NCBI GenBank assembly: GCA_013398295.1
Contig: VZSF01001524.1
Coordinates: forward strand, 1,893,186 to 1,957,185
Source of the DNA: Chionis minor
Taxonomy: Eukaryota; Chordata; Aves; Charadriiformes; Chionididae
Direction of reading: 5' to 3'
Length of the DNA stretch: 64,000 nucleotides
Program-made: the position numbers and the translations under genes
In this document: positions 48,513 to 59,463 of the stretch, in pieces
Layout of the letters: every line of letters starts with the position of its first letter
How positions within the stretch are numbered: position 1 is the stretch's first letter
The notes under the pieces: model-generated
What the model saw: the letters and a program-made list of their open reading frames with translations, nothing else
What the model was told of the DNA's origin: nothing
Database searches by the model: none

Positions 48513-49189
48513 GGAGAGAATCTCTGAAAAAGAAATATTGCTGGCTTTTGTCTCTTGTCTGTTCATCTTCTCTCATCTGACTCCTGTGACATGTTTATTT
48601 CCCAATCAATTTGTCCTTTTCAATTTCAACAACACTTTAGAGGTTTATTGGGAGGCAAGTGGAAGGAGAGGTTAGTTCACTGGTCTGCTTGTCCTACTGC
48701 TTTGAGGTCCAGTTCTTCCTGTATGTGACAACAGGAAAGGAGAGTGGATGGATCTATGCAGCAAAGAGACTTACAAGTGTGAACATAATGCATTTCAGTT
48801 TTAATATTTGAACCATTTTTTTTTCTTGTCAAATTTGTAATGTAAAAGAATAAAAACTATTGGAAACAGAAAAAAGGTTAGGGGAAAAAGAATACATTAT
48901 GAGAGAAAGCACATGGAATATAAGAGAAGACGACTGAGGTATTGTTCTGGTCTTTCTTAGAAATTAGATCCATTGCTGAAAGAAGTCATCAGCCACTTCT
49001 TTCTACTTAGTTGTATCTAAACAAGCACTGTGAACAAATAGGCACAAGTTCAAATTTGAAAGACAAAAGGAGTAGGTCAAATGTTTCACTTTTCTTACAC
49101 AGCTGTAACAAGTGAGCGGAAATAAAGAGACATGGGAAACAAGAGATAGAAGGTAATCTTCCAAAATCAAGAGAAAGGAATTCTGATGT

Positions 49190-49231
49190 AGAAGTAATAA
49201 CTTAGGAAGCAGAAGCAATAACTTAAGAAGC
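49190..49231. repeat. 21-bp tandem duplication
   Basis: Two adjacent 21-base units beginning AGAAGTAATAACTTAGGAAG and AGAAGCAATAACTTAAGAAG, differing at two positions. A small slippage duplication. Confidence 0.85.
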
Positions 49232-50024
49232 AGTATGTTAAAAAGTCTGCTAGTGTTTGACATGCTGTGCATCTATGAACTGTTAATTGTAGGTATTTTT
49301 CCACTGTGTTTTGCTTCAAGAACTACAAGGCTTCAGCTGGAAGAAAACATTTCTCATTGTATTTAACATAATTTCCGATGAAGAACTTGCTAGTCACAGA
49401 AATTTTGGTTTCCTAATGTGTTTCTAGAAAATGCTGGTCAGCTGTTTTGAAAACTTTAGTTAGCTAGATTACTGATCCTCATCCATTTTTTCAAGACACA
49501 GTGGAAAAGTTCTTTGTGCTTTTTGTTTCCCCAGGGTAAATCTAGTGTCATTTCTAGATGGCAGATCCCATGGCCCTCTGCTTCTCAGGTGGCTTTTTTT
49601 ACACATAACTTTGCATCCAGGTCTTCTGAGTCATTCCAACAGTACAAAGTCTTATAATTTTCTAAGTGTTTTCTTCTCATTAAACATTGTCAGGAACTTC
49701 ATGACAGGTGCGTTCAAGAACAGTGTATTCTTACAAGGGCTTTAAAAATACTTCTTGAAGATCGAAATGGTGGTTTGGTTTTCGAGACTGTGAGAGATTT
49801 AGATGCCTAGATTTTTATTTTTTTTTAGTTTATTCTCTCATTGTACATCTCTTCCTGAAATGCAGAAAAATTTGTGTGAATGGTACATTGTTCTCCTGGA
49901 GTTGGGTTCCTGAACCACAATACATTTTCTTGTCACCATTTAATACTAAAACAATTGTCGGTGTTAAAAAAAAAGTGCCAGCATAGTATTTCTCTCCTAT
50001 TCATCTTTCAGTATCAAAAAAGAA

Positions 50025-50290
50025 AGGCAGTGCAGTAGAGTGCATTGTCATTACACTTGGACTCAAGATTAATTACTGTTTCTAACCCAGCTCAGATTTG
50101 GAGTGTGATGCCAGTTAACTCATTTCATCTGCTTCTGTTCTACCTCTCACTGCATATCTGTCTTTTGGTTTTGAATCATAAACTCCCTGAGGCGTAGGTA
50201 GTTTCTTACTAGCTCTCTGGAGCCTAGTACAATGTGCCCACATTTCAAATGGAACTCTCCTGTTTTTATAGTGGTTCAAATAATAATGCC
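50025..50290 (+). mobile_element. Near-complete MIR with L3/CR1-like tail, plus strand
   Basis: The best preserved ancient SINE here. A tRNA-related head (AGGCAGTGCAGTAGAGTGCA, with CTTGGACTCAAGA and TTTCTAACCCAGCTCAG, the degraded B-box side) is followed by the CORE part (GAGTGTGATGCCAGTTAACT, CATTTCATCTGCTTCTG). Then comes a LINE-derived tail: AATCATAAACTCCCTGAGGC, AGCCTAGTACAATGTGCCC and a final TTCAAATAATAATG. That tail matches the 3' end shared by L3-type CR1 LINEs and sauropsid MIRs, usually GTAAGCTCCTTGGGGCAGGG, GCCTAGCACAATGGGGCCC and CAAATAATAATAA. Length about 265 bases is close to full size. The head-to-tail order makes chance resemblance unlikely. Confidence 0.75.
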
Positions 50291-52685
50291 AGCACAGTTT
50301 TTGTTTGCTATTCCACAGGAGCACAATTGTGATTATTTATACAATTATTTTGGTTATATCCACAAATCTTTAGGAAACCATCTCATCTGCTTGAACCTAG
50401 ACATTTATTTGCCTCTCCCTCGAGAGACTTTTTCCATTCATTCCTCTTTCGTGAACTTATAACAGCTTTGCAGGGAGGATCTTGTTTCTGCCCTTCAGAG
50501 TTTGCATGACAATCAAAATAAAGATTTTTGTCATGACCCTTGCAGCTTCCTTTCCTTTCAGCTGCTTGTCTTAATTTTGGGTTTTTGCTGGGTGAACACC
50601 AACCAAGAAAGTAGGGAAGAAGTATGTATTGGCCCTGTGGTTTGATCACAAGCCCCCTAAATTCAGCTTGACCTCTGCTCCTTTCAAACTGCTTTGGAAA
50701 ATAGTGTTGGAAATTGGAAACAGGGATAAAGGATGGTGCTCCATATTTGTCCCCTGCAATTCTGTACCTTTTGCTGGTAGTTGTCTTCGACCTGATGGCG
50801 ATCTTTAGTGCGAACTTGTGCAACTTTAAATGGGGTTAGCTTATTCTGTGTAATGTATTCAGTCCTGCAAATTGTGCCTCTTGTTTTGCCAATGGCCTTT
50901 TACTGACATTTTTGAAATTGTTAAAGAAATGCTGAAAATCACCTAGAATGAATAATAAGAAGTATTTATGGCACTTCTGTGGGGAACACCGGCTCGGGTT
51001 GCTGAAGAGATATCTATAAACTAGTTAGCTCATGTAATTAATAAGAGCAAAACAAGTTTTGTGTGGACAATGTTATCTCATTTCTTAGTAGATGACCCTA
51101 CCAAAAGACTATAGACATTTATTCAGCCTCTTGGGTTCAAAGTACATGAGATGTTTACTGCTGAAGAAAAGCACTAATAATATGACCTAGGGGGATTTGC
51201 GTTTGAGAGTCTTGGCGTTGACTTTTCTTGGAGAATTGCATGGGCAGCTTGATGTAATACTGCAACATTTGGGTCACTGAGGGGTGCAGAAGATTTTTAT
51301 CCTTTACTGTTCTTACCTTTCTGTTACATTCCAATTCCAAGGAATTTTTTTTTAACATGACACAAAATAGTTTCAGGTGAGAGGGAGTGATCTCAAATAT
51401 TTTCGTGCAATGGGAAAAAACTTTACTATTTGTATCCAGGCAGGATGCAGATTTCTCACAGGTGCCTTCATTGCATACATTTATAATGAAATAGAAAAGC
51501 ATCAGCAAAGGTGGTGTTTGTCTTATTTCTTTCACTTGTGCTGAACAGCCGTACCCTATAATACTGAACAAACCAGGAAAGAGGTTGCTGGGAAAGTGGT
51601 GTAATATACATATCATTAGGGGTGAGTTAAGATGCTGGACTTCAAATCACTTTCCAGCCTAGAGGGAAAATAAACTTTCTCTTCTGCGTTGGCACTTGCA
51701 TGATATGTAGCCTTTTTGTGCAGGGTTTCTCCCTCCTCCCCCCAAAAAAAGATTTTTTCTCTGTTTCCTTTCCATAAATCCTAGATGAATCTTTTAAATC
51801 CAAGTTAGTTTGAAGCCACTAAACTTTCATTAGATTTGCTCTAGCAGCTTGTTTGCACTGAACACAGAAGTCGGAGGCAAGAATAACTGCAGACGAGAAT
51901 GTACTGTAGGTCTACGCCAGAAGCTTTGAACTCAGGTACAAGTGAATCATTTCCAAGTAATCTGGCCCACACAATGGAATATTTCCTGCCTGGATGAATT
52001 ACATGCTGCCTGGGTGGGCTTGTGAATGGTGAGAAAAAACCTAAAGATTAAAAAGTCCCTGCTCCATTTAAACAGGGGAGGTGATGCAGTGAGGACGTCT
52101 GAAATGTTAAGGACTGCTGTGACTGTTTCAGATTTGCCCTGCGCTCATCAAAATGTATGTGAAAGACAGCAGCCTGTTTTGCTTTAGCAAACACCCTCAT
52201 TATCCTATTGTTTACTAGATATATCACAGCAATCATGTTGTCTTGTCCTGTTGGTGTCTACATGGTAGACTAAAAAGAAAGAAAAAAGTATCTTCTTTTA
52301 AGGTTTTACTATTAAAGCATACCGTTTGAAGGTCTGCAGCCATTAAGTGGTGGTTGGGAAGGGGAACCAAAAACTTGTGACGGCTTAAAATCTTCACATT
52401 TCTGGACACAGGGTCATTGCCATCTGACAAGAGTTAGAAAGATGTTTCACTGGACTTGGTTGACCAGATGCCAGCCCCTGTTGTGTGTGCAATGTTGGGC
52501 TATCAACTAGCCACTGCATTCAGTAGGGCAACCTCTTGCGGTAGAACATCTTCAAACGGCTCTGTCATACAACCTGGAACCTTCCATGTGGGAAGAACCA
52601 TCCGGAAAGTGATTCAGCCCATCAGGTGGATTTCTGGAAGTATGGTTGCAGGAGGAAAAGCTTTATTTTGCACAAAGGACAATAT
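50291..52685. other. Unique non-coding DNA
   Basis: No supported gene or transposon. The two longest open frames in the window lie here on the minus strand (50823-50383 and 51616-51155). Neither has a recognisable domain, flanking splice sites or a repeat match, and both are within the length that chance allows. A plus-strand frame from 52456 runs into the LTR at 52691 and is likewise not called. Confidence 0.5.
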
Positions 52686-52690
52686 GTTTC

Positions 52691-53275
52691 TGTCCTGGTT
52701 TGAGCGACACAGGACTTATTTATTTCCTAATGCTTGGGAAAACTGTCATTTTAGAAGACTCCAGTGTCAGAATTTGTGAAAAAATTTACTTTAGAGTTAG
52801 CTAGGGTGTGTGGGTTTCAAGGTCTCAGTGTTTTCGAACTCTCCAGGTGCAGGGGCAAGGAGGAGCAAGACCCAGGCACTTGACGCAAGCTGGCCAACAG
52901 GATTATTTCATACCGTGAATGTCACACTCAATATAAATTAGAAAGTTTGCTGTAAAGTGCTCTCTCTCCCTGGATGGTGGCCGTCCAGAGGACTTCTTGC
53001 CCTGGTCTGACACCTAAAACTTTCCCTTCCTCCTGAAACCGTAGTGCTCGCAGTGTCTGACATTTACTGTGCCCTGCCGGGAGTGCACAACCCCCTACTG
53101 ACATAGTTGACTGAGTATAGTGTGTATCGGGATCAATATTGGTTCTTTAGTGTTAGCACAGGTAATTATATAGTTCTATCCTATTAAATCTCTCTATATT
53201 TAAACCCCCAGGTTTCCTTGTTTTATTCCTGATTCCCCTTTACTTTCAAAGTATTTACCCTGGTGAAAAGCTGAA
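52691..53275 (+). mobile_element. Solo LTR, avian ERVL type, plus strand
   Basis: Starts TGTCCTGGTTTGAGCGACAC, the usual avian ERVL LTR start. Characteristic internal blocks follow: CAGTGTTTTCGAACTCTCCA, GGTGCAGGGGCAAGG, GACCCAGGCACTTGACGC, CATACCGTGAATGTCACACTC, then a TATA-like AATATAAA (about 52930) and an ATTAAA poly(A) signal (53183-53188) followed by ATATTTAAACCCCCAGGTTT. The right end is degenerate: GGTGAAAAGCTGAA at 53262-53275 aligns with the expected GGTTAAACCAGGACA type. It is placed there because GTTTC occurs exactly on both sides (52686-52690 and 53276-53280), a perfect 5-bp target duplication as expected for ERVL. No internal retroviral genes are present. Confidence 0.75.
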
Positions 53276-53368
53276 GTTTCTTAGCAAACACTTGCCACCA
53301 GAGCAAGACTAGTTTATTCCTAACACTGTGCAAGCTAATGATGGGCAACCATCATACCCTACAATATA

Positions 53369-53857
53369 CATAGAATCATACAATCATAGAATGGTTAGAC
53401 TTGTAAAGGGCCTTAAAAATCATCCAGTACCAACCTCCTTACCACGGGTGGGGACACCTTCCACTAGACCAGGTTGCTCAAAACCCCATCCAACCTGGCC
53501 TTGGACACTTCCAGGGATGGGTCAGCCACAACTTCTTTGGGCAGCCTGTTTCAGTGTCTCACCACCCTCAGAATAAAAATTTTTTTCCTAATAGCTAATC
53601 TAAGTGTAACCTCTTTCAGTTTAAAACTGTTTTCCTCTTGTCCTATGGCTACACTCCTTGAGAAAGCGTCCCTCCCCATCTTTCCTGTAGGCTCCCTTTA
53701 TGATTCTGGAAGGCTGCTATAAGATCTCCCTGGAGCCTTGTCTTCTCCAGGCTGAACAACCCCAGTTCTCTCAGACTGCTTTCACAGAAGAGGTGCTTGA
53801 GCCCTGTGATCATCTTAATGGTCCTGCTCTGGACTCCCTCCAACAGGAGCACTCAGA
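53369..53857 (-). mobile_element. CR1 LINE, 5'-truncated, minus strand
   Basis: The left end reads CATAGAATCATACAATCATA, the complement of the CR1 3' tail, then the CR1 3' region (ACCACGGGTGGGGACACCTT and CCATCCAACCTGGCCTTGGA). Minus-strand frame 53852-53649 gives ORF2 C-terminal sequence (QSRTIKMITGLKHLF and LRELGLFSLEKTRLQGDLIA). The frame is broken further toward the C-terminus. Same CR1 group as the copies at 2730 and 57788. It lies about 90 bases from the LTR end. Confidence 0.92.
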
Positions 53858-54221
53858 AACCTGTATGTCTCATTCAGACAGTTCTGTCACCTTCTTGTGG
53901 TAACTATCTCCTCCTTCCCAAAAGATCCGAATTTGTTTTGGATCACCTTCCCACAGTGGAGACTAATCTGTAAAGCTGGTCATCACCGAGAGAAGAGGAA
54001 CATGCAGTGGAGAGTTCCACTGGACTGTTGTTTCCAAGGGAATAGATTGAAGTCAATTTGTTTCACTTCCATACAGATGAGCTCATGATGTTCTTGAGGA
54101 ATCAGGCCTCTAGACCCCAAGAGTCCAAATCATAACGTTACCTTCTCTATTTATTATTTTTGAGCTAAAACTTAATGTAACTGAACAGTTTTATCCAAGA
54201 TTAACAAAAATCAATCTCTCA

Positions 54222-54275
54222 TGCAACTCCATTAAACTCATTGGAGTTACACCAAGCATGACCTTGGCCTATTAT
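54222..54275. repeat. Possible ancient amniote repeat with short palindrome
   Basis: ACTCCA (54226-54231) and TGGAGT (54242-54247) form an inverted pair, followed by TACACCAAGCATGACCTTGG. The string resembles a motif I associate with old amniote interspersed repeats (AATGGAGTTACACCAGGGAT). I cannot assign a family with certainty. Confidence 0.35.
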
Positions 54276-55469
54276 ATGTTTTCTCTGAATATGTGAATCA
54301 TCTCTAACACAACTTCAGTGATTTAACATTTTGGACAACAGGTTGATGCAATCAATTCTACAAAACCTCAGAAGCCATTGGCAAAAATTTCTATAACCAC
54401 TTTTTTTTTCAAAATGGCATAAATGTCTTACAATTGTGCAGAATGAAGTATCAGGCCACAGAACTTATGTAGAAAATTCATAAATATCTGGTTTTAAGGC
54501 ATCATTTAACACTGCAGTTTCTGGCAGTAGCTTTCCTTGAAAATAATAAGGCTGTTGTTTCTAAATCTTACTATTGTGACTTTGAATTTAATCTACCAGG
54601 TTCTCTACCTAAATCATTCTCATTCTGTACAGTTGTGTTACTGAATGTGGTCTATGCTGTGAATAGAACCTTATTTAGTCTGATTTCCCAGAAAAAACAG
54701 GCTGCAGTTAAAATGTAATCTGTTGTACCACTGCATAAATTCCATTTTGCAGTATTTTTTTTCTAATGCATCAGTCAGGTTTTCTGAGTCTAAACAGATT
54801 TCCAGTTGTTTTCTTGTAGATATGTCAAAATGCTTGAATTCAGCTTTCATTGCCAGTGACCTCATCATGAGGTTTTATTCCTGTATGTGTATATATATAA
54901 TAAGGTGTCTGTGTTTATTGTAAATATTTCATTATTATCTAAACTAAAATTACTTGTATTGCATTTGGAAATTTGGAAATTAATCAGGACAAGTAACATA
55001 GTCCTTGATTCGCTGAGGGGGGTGTGCTCAGGTTAGGCCTCTCAACGCTGATTTTGAGGAATTTAGAAGGACAGTTGCCCACCAAAATCTTGAGAACCTT
55101 CTTTTAGTAATGCTGAAATGCATACTTGTTTCATTATAATTCCCGTCAAATATAGAGGCAACATATTTAATACAAATGTATGTAGCATTCTCTACTTTTG
55201 TGCCTAATAACTGCAATTTATCAAATTATCTGACAATTTGGCCAAATTGGTCTATTTCAGTCTTTTTCATAGTAGAATTGATAAATAAAGATTATTCTTT
55301 TAAAATTTAGTTGTTGAATGTCTATAAAAGCCCTTATACAGCCAGGAATAACTTGTTTTGTATATTTTTCTAACAAGACAAGCTAACAAGAATGGGAAGC
55401 TGAATCGGTTGCAGTACATAGAAGAAATTTTATGACTGGCTGTAAATGTATTTAGATACCTAACTCATA

Positions 55470-55545
55470 AGAATGTCTGGGTTCCAGTCCTGATGAATTT
55501 CTGGCTTCATCTATGTAATGTCCATGTACCTCTCTCTGTTCTTTT
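55470..55545 (+). mobile_element. Possible MIR fragment, plus strand
   Basis: GAATGTCTGGGTTCCAGTCC followed at the right distance by CATGTACCTCTCTCTGTTCT fits the middle of MIR (CCTGGGTTCGAATCCCGG, then ACTTAACCTCTCTGTGCC). The stretch between is strongly diverged and the ends are not defined. Confidence 0.42.
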
Positions 55546-56146
55546 TTATTGACCTATCTTGATTTCAAGCTGCCTACTGCCTGAGATTATTCCTTGTTTT
55601 GAAAATGAACAAAACCTAGCTTAAAAGGATTTCTAAATATTTCTAAGTACAAAGAAAAATATGTATTTATAAAATTGTAACTTACCAAGAGGCATTCATT
55701 AGAACTTGAACTCATCAACAAATATGTTAGAGGAGGTCTTTGGACCGAGTTCTCTAACGCTGAATGTCTTTGTCAGAAAGACATCTTTTATCTTGGGTGT
55801 TGAAGTAATAAATGTGATAAAAAAAATGAAAAAATAAATATTTTGTTTGTTTTAGGGCAAGATAGAAGCACAGAGAATCTGGGAAACAAATGCTTTAAAC
55901 CGAGACCTGCACAGCAAAGTGATTTGAAAAATTACATCAGAGGAATTAGAAATTTTTTTTTATAGAAAGTAGAACTAGTTATCCATGGAGCTGACTAAAA
56001 ATTCACTGTCCTTGACTGCTTGAAAAGTTAGTCCCTTCTTCCTGATACAGCAATAAAAAAGATGGCAAATAGCTGTATACACAGAAAACTATATTTTGTC
56101 ATGATGAAGGAAAAAAATACCAAGGATTTTCAGACAAAGCACTTTT

Positions 56147-56165
56147 GGGGGGGGGGGGGCGGGGG
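56147..56165. repeat. G-run (13 G, C, 5 G)
   Basis: Thirteen consecutive G, one C, then five G on the plus strand. It can in principle satisfy a G-quadruplex pattern with minimal loops. It may also be a site of sequencing length error. Confidence 0.9.
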
Positions 56166-57700
56166 CAAGTGGTAGCCCTATGTCTCCATTCCTCTTTTAC
56201 CTGGAATATTCAGTGAATAAAATCTACTTTAAAATGGTATCAGTTTGTTCCAACAGCACTACAGCTCTACTGTAAGAAATATTTACAACAGGATCATCTG
56301 TTCAATAATTTACTTTTCTGGCATGGACAAATCACCAGTAGTTTTAACATAGATCTAAATGTTTTTTGGCCTTATGAGGCATTTTGTATGAGTCGAAAGT
56401 CTAATAAGTTTCTTCTGGTTGCCAGAGGAAAATATCATTTATCTACAGTTAGAGCTGGCGAGTAATAGTTCATTAAACCACAGTTTAGTTATGCAAGGAT
56501 CATCTCCTTTTTCAAGGGAAGTCCTTAATTTAGAAGAAGCCTGATTCAATGTGTGTCCTAGAAACTTCTCTCTAAAGGGGAAATCTTTTTTTCTTAATGT
56601 TCATGTATTTGAAACTACTCTTGTATACTTATCTTTGTTCCTGCAATGAAAGAGGAATTCATTCAGCACTCCTTACTCAGTCTTTCAGTATCCGTGGTGA
56701 GTCACAGTTAAAAATATTAAAGAGGATATTTATGAGAAAAGGGTAGTACTGGAAGTATTTGAGATATTCAACATGAATTCAGGACAAATTGCAATAAATA
56801 AAATGTATGTCAGATCCCATTCCGTCACCGAAGGAATTTTATTTAAAAAAGATGAACGATTAAGGAATCATGGTGTGCTTCTGCAAAATAGGATGGTGAG
56901 AAACAGTATCCTTATCTCACAGGTGAAATAAGGGAGAGTTTATATTCTCAGGTGAAATTTGCTCAGTGCTAAAAGTAATTTTAATTTAAATTTAGAAAAT
57001 GGTTTACAGGACATACGTCATTATATAACCAAGTCACAATATAATCAACATCATACGCTTTAAATTTTCATTTTTTGTGGTTCAAAAGTACCATTAAAGG
57101 TGGTTTGGGTTTCTGATTGTTCCTGTTTTCCAGAATAGCCTCCCTCACCTGCATTAAAAAACTCACAGATCTGAAAGTAGCAAAACTAATTTGAGCCTGT
57201 ATTCTAATGAGCCGGTAGAATCCTGTGTTTAGGTTAGCTAATATTATACTCTTTTTTTTTCCCCCCAAACTTTTCCCTAGACTATCTTTTAAATCCTATT
57301 ATATTATGACATTCCCATTGAACAATGTGCATTTATCTACATACCTTTTCTTAGTCTCATGAAATTCTCTTTTTCTAAATTTTAGCAAAAATGTCTCTCA
57401 CTCTATTCCTTGGAAGAACACTTTTAAAAAACCATAATAATAATTTGGACATTGAAGTGTTAGCCTCATCCAAGATCCATGGTAAAAGTCTTTATATTGT
57501 GCATAGATTATAATATGAAAGGGTTTTTTTAAGTAGTTAATTTTTACCAGGTGTTGTTCTGCCTCATTCGCTATAAAAAACACAGCCCAAGACATATCTT
57601 CAGAAATATAATTTTATAGAAAGAGTAAAACCAGTTTTTATTAAGCTTTAGCCTGTCTGACTTTAAAATTATAGTACTACTGTTTAGTGATATTGCCTAT

Positions 57701-57780
57701 CATCATCATCACAATTTTCTTATTATTGCTATTGCTATTGTTATTGTTACTGTTATTGTGACTGTTATTATTATTATTAT
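57701..57780. repeat. ATT/ATTGTT-type microsatellite, left of CR1
   Basis: CATCATCATC, then TATTATTGCTATTGCTATTG and GTTATTATTATTATTAT, an imperfect trinucleotide/hexanucleotide repeat ending seven bases before the CR1 body begins. Confidence 0.88.
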
Positions 57781-58150
57781 CTTCCTGAGATGAGGTTACA
57801 GCCTTGGTGGATAAGAGGAGAGCAAGAGATGTCATCTACCTGGACTTGTGCAAGGCATTTGACACTGTCCCACATGACATCCTAGTCTCTAAATCAGAGA
57901 CGTGGATTTGACTGAGGGCCAATTTGGTGGATAAGGAACTGGCTGGATGGTTGTGGTCAAAGTGTAGCAGTCAACAGCTTGATGTCCAAGTGGCGAGCAG
58001 TGATGAATGGTGTTCCTCAGGGGAACTGAGGCTGTTATTATTTAATACCTTTGTTGGCAACAGGGATGTTGGGGCTGAGTGCACCCTCAGCAAGTTTGCT
58101 GATGACACCAAGCTGTATGGAGCGGTTGACTTGCTAGAGGGAAGGGATGC

Positions 58151-58667
58151 CATCCAGAGTGACCTGGACAGGCTTGAGAGGTGGACCCAACCTCATGAAG
58201 TTCAATAAGGCCAATTGCAGGGTCCTACATGTGTGTCAGGGCAATCTCATGTACAAATGCAGACTGGGCAATCAAAAGCAGCCCTGAAGTGAGGGACTTG
58301 GGGATGTTGGTGGATGAGAAGCTCAACATGAGCCAGAATTATGCACTCACAGCCAGAAGCCCAACCACACCCTCAGTTGCATCAAAAGAAGCATGGCCAA
58401 CAGCTTGAGGGAAATGATTCTGGTGAGAAGCCATCCGGAATACTGTGTCCAGCTCTGGAGCCCCCAACGTAAGAAGAACATGAACCTGTTGGAGTGAGTC
58501 CAGAGGAGACCCATGAAGATGATGAGAGGACTGGAGCACCTCTCCTATGAGGACAGGCTGAGAGAGTTGGGGTTGTGCAGCCTGGAAAAGAGAAGGCTCT
58601 GGGGAGACCTTATACGGTCCTTCCAGTACCTAAAGGGGGCCTACAGGGAAGATGAGGAGGGACTTTT
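58151..58667. repeat. Direct duplicate, copy A (517 bp), before N
   Basis: Matches 58669-59185 at an offset of 518. By eye there is a single difference: C at 58615 against G at 59133. The one mismatch is what a sequencing error at a low-coverage contig end, or a heterozygous site, would give. Confidence 0.9.
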
Positions 58668-58668
58668 N
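58668..58668. other. Single-N assembly join
   Basis: A lone N between the two 517-bp copies inside the CR1. Same pattern as at 2571 and 36168. Confidence 0.85.
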
Positions 58669-59185
58669 CATCCAGAGTGACCTGGACAGGCTTGAGAGGT
58701 GGACCCAACCTCATGAAGTTCAATAAGGCCAATTGCAGGGTCCTACATGTGTGTCAGGGCAATCTCATGTACAAATGCAGACTGGGCAATCAAAAGCAGC
58801 CCTGAAGTGAGGGACTTGGGGATGTTGGTGGATGAGAAGCTCAACATGAGCCAGAATTATGCACTCACAGCCAGAAGCCCAACCACACCCTCAGTTGCAT
58901 CAAAAGAAGCATGGCCAACAGCTTGAGGGAAATGATTCTGGTGAGAAGCCATCCGGAATACTGTGTCCAGCTCTGGAGCCCCCAACGTAAGAAGAACATG
59001 AACCTGTTGGAGTGAGTCCAGAGGAGACCCATGAAGATGATGAGAGGACTGGAGCACCTCTCCTATGAGGACAGGCTGAGAGAGTTGGGGTTGTGCAGCC
59101 TGGAAAAGAGAAGGCTCTGGGGAGACCTTATAGGGTCCTTCCAGTACCTAAAGGGGGCCTACAGGGAAGATGAGGAGGGACTTTT
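58669..59185. repeat. Direct duplicate, copy B (517 bp), after N
   Basis: Second copy of 58151-58667. It continues in frame into the CR1 ORF2 C-terminus, so it is the copy joined to authentic downstream sequence. Confidence 0.9.
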
Positions 59186-59463
59186 TACAAGGGCATGGAG
59201 TGATAGGATGAGGGTTAATGGCTTCAAACTGGAAGAGGGCAGATTTAGATTAGATCTCAGGAAGAAATTTTTCGCCATTAGGGTGGCAAGACACCGGAAC
59301 AAGCTGCCCAGGGAAGTTGGGGAGGCCCCATCCCTGGAAGTGTTCAAGGCCAAGTTGGATGAGGCTTTGAGCAGCCTGTTGTAGTGGGAGGTGCCCTTGC
59401 CAATGCTAGGAAGTTGGAACTACATGATCTTTAAGGTCCCTTCCAACTTAACCCATTCTTTGA

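Larger units (their letters stand above)
53858..57700. other. Unique AT-rich non-coding DNA
   Basis: No supported gene. It contains the fragments listed at 54222-54275 and 55470-55545 and the G-run at 56147. A possible further MIR trace near 56905-56945 (AGTATCCTTATCTCACAGGT) is too short to call. Confidence 0.5.
57788..59463 (+). mobile_element. CR1 LINE with RT core, 5'-truncated, plus strand (internally duplicated by assembly)
   Basis: The only copy here keeping recognisable reverse-transcriptase motifs. [10 protein letters not shown] (57852-57881) and the catalytic-site motif FADDTKL (58095-58115) are in the same frame, but TGA at 57909 interrupts between them and other breaks follow. 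Downstream come VDLLEGRDAIQSDLDRLERW and the ORF2 C-terminus at 59031-59384, with [33 protein letters not shown] and LPREVGEAPSLEVFKAKLDE. It ends near CCTTCCAACTTAACCCATTC, where the usual octamer tail is replaced by a GATTAT microsatellite. A 517-bp segment is doubled around the N at 58668, so the real length is probably about 1.16 kb. ORF1 and endonuclease are absent. Confidence 0.93.

Noticed and set aside
50383..50823. 146-codon minus-strand open frame
   Set aside because: Lysine-, arginine- and serine-rich without family resemblance. No promoter, poly(A) or splice evidence; chance length.
51155..51616. Longest open frame (153 codons, minus strand) as a gene
   Set aside because: No recognisable domain, no splice context, ordinary AT-rich composition. 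One frame of this length is about what chance predicts in 64 kb over six frames.
52456..52779. 107-codon plus-strand frame as the remnant of a retroviral internal region before the LTR
   Set aside because: It crosses the LTR start at 52691, so its last part is LTR sequence. There is no polypurine tract before the LTR. The exact target duplication at 52686 shows that DNA to the left is host flank.
42837..53275. The two ERVL-type LTRs as the ends of one provirus
   Set aside because: They are in opposite orientations, differ in length and sequence, and each has its own flanking pentamer duplication. No gag, pol or env lies between them.
58339..59057. Two identical 66-residue minus-strand frames as a gene family
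   Set aside because: They are antisense to CR1 ORF2 and doubled by the false duplication around 58668.
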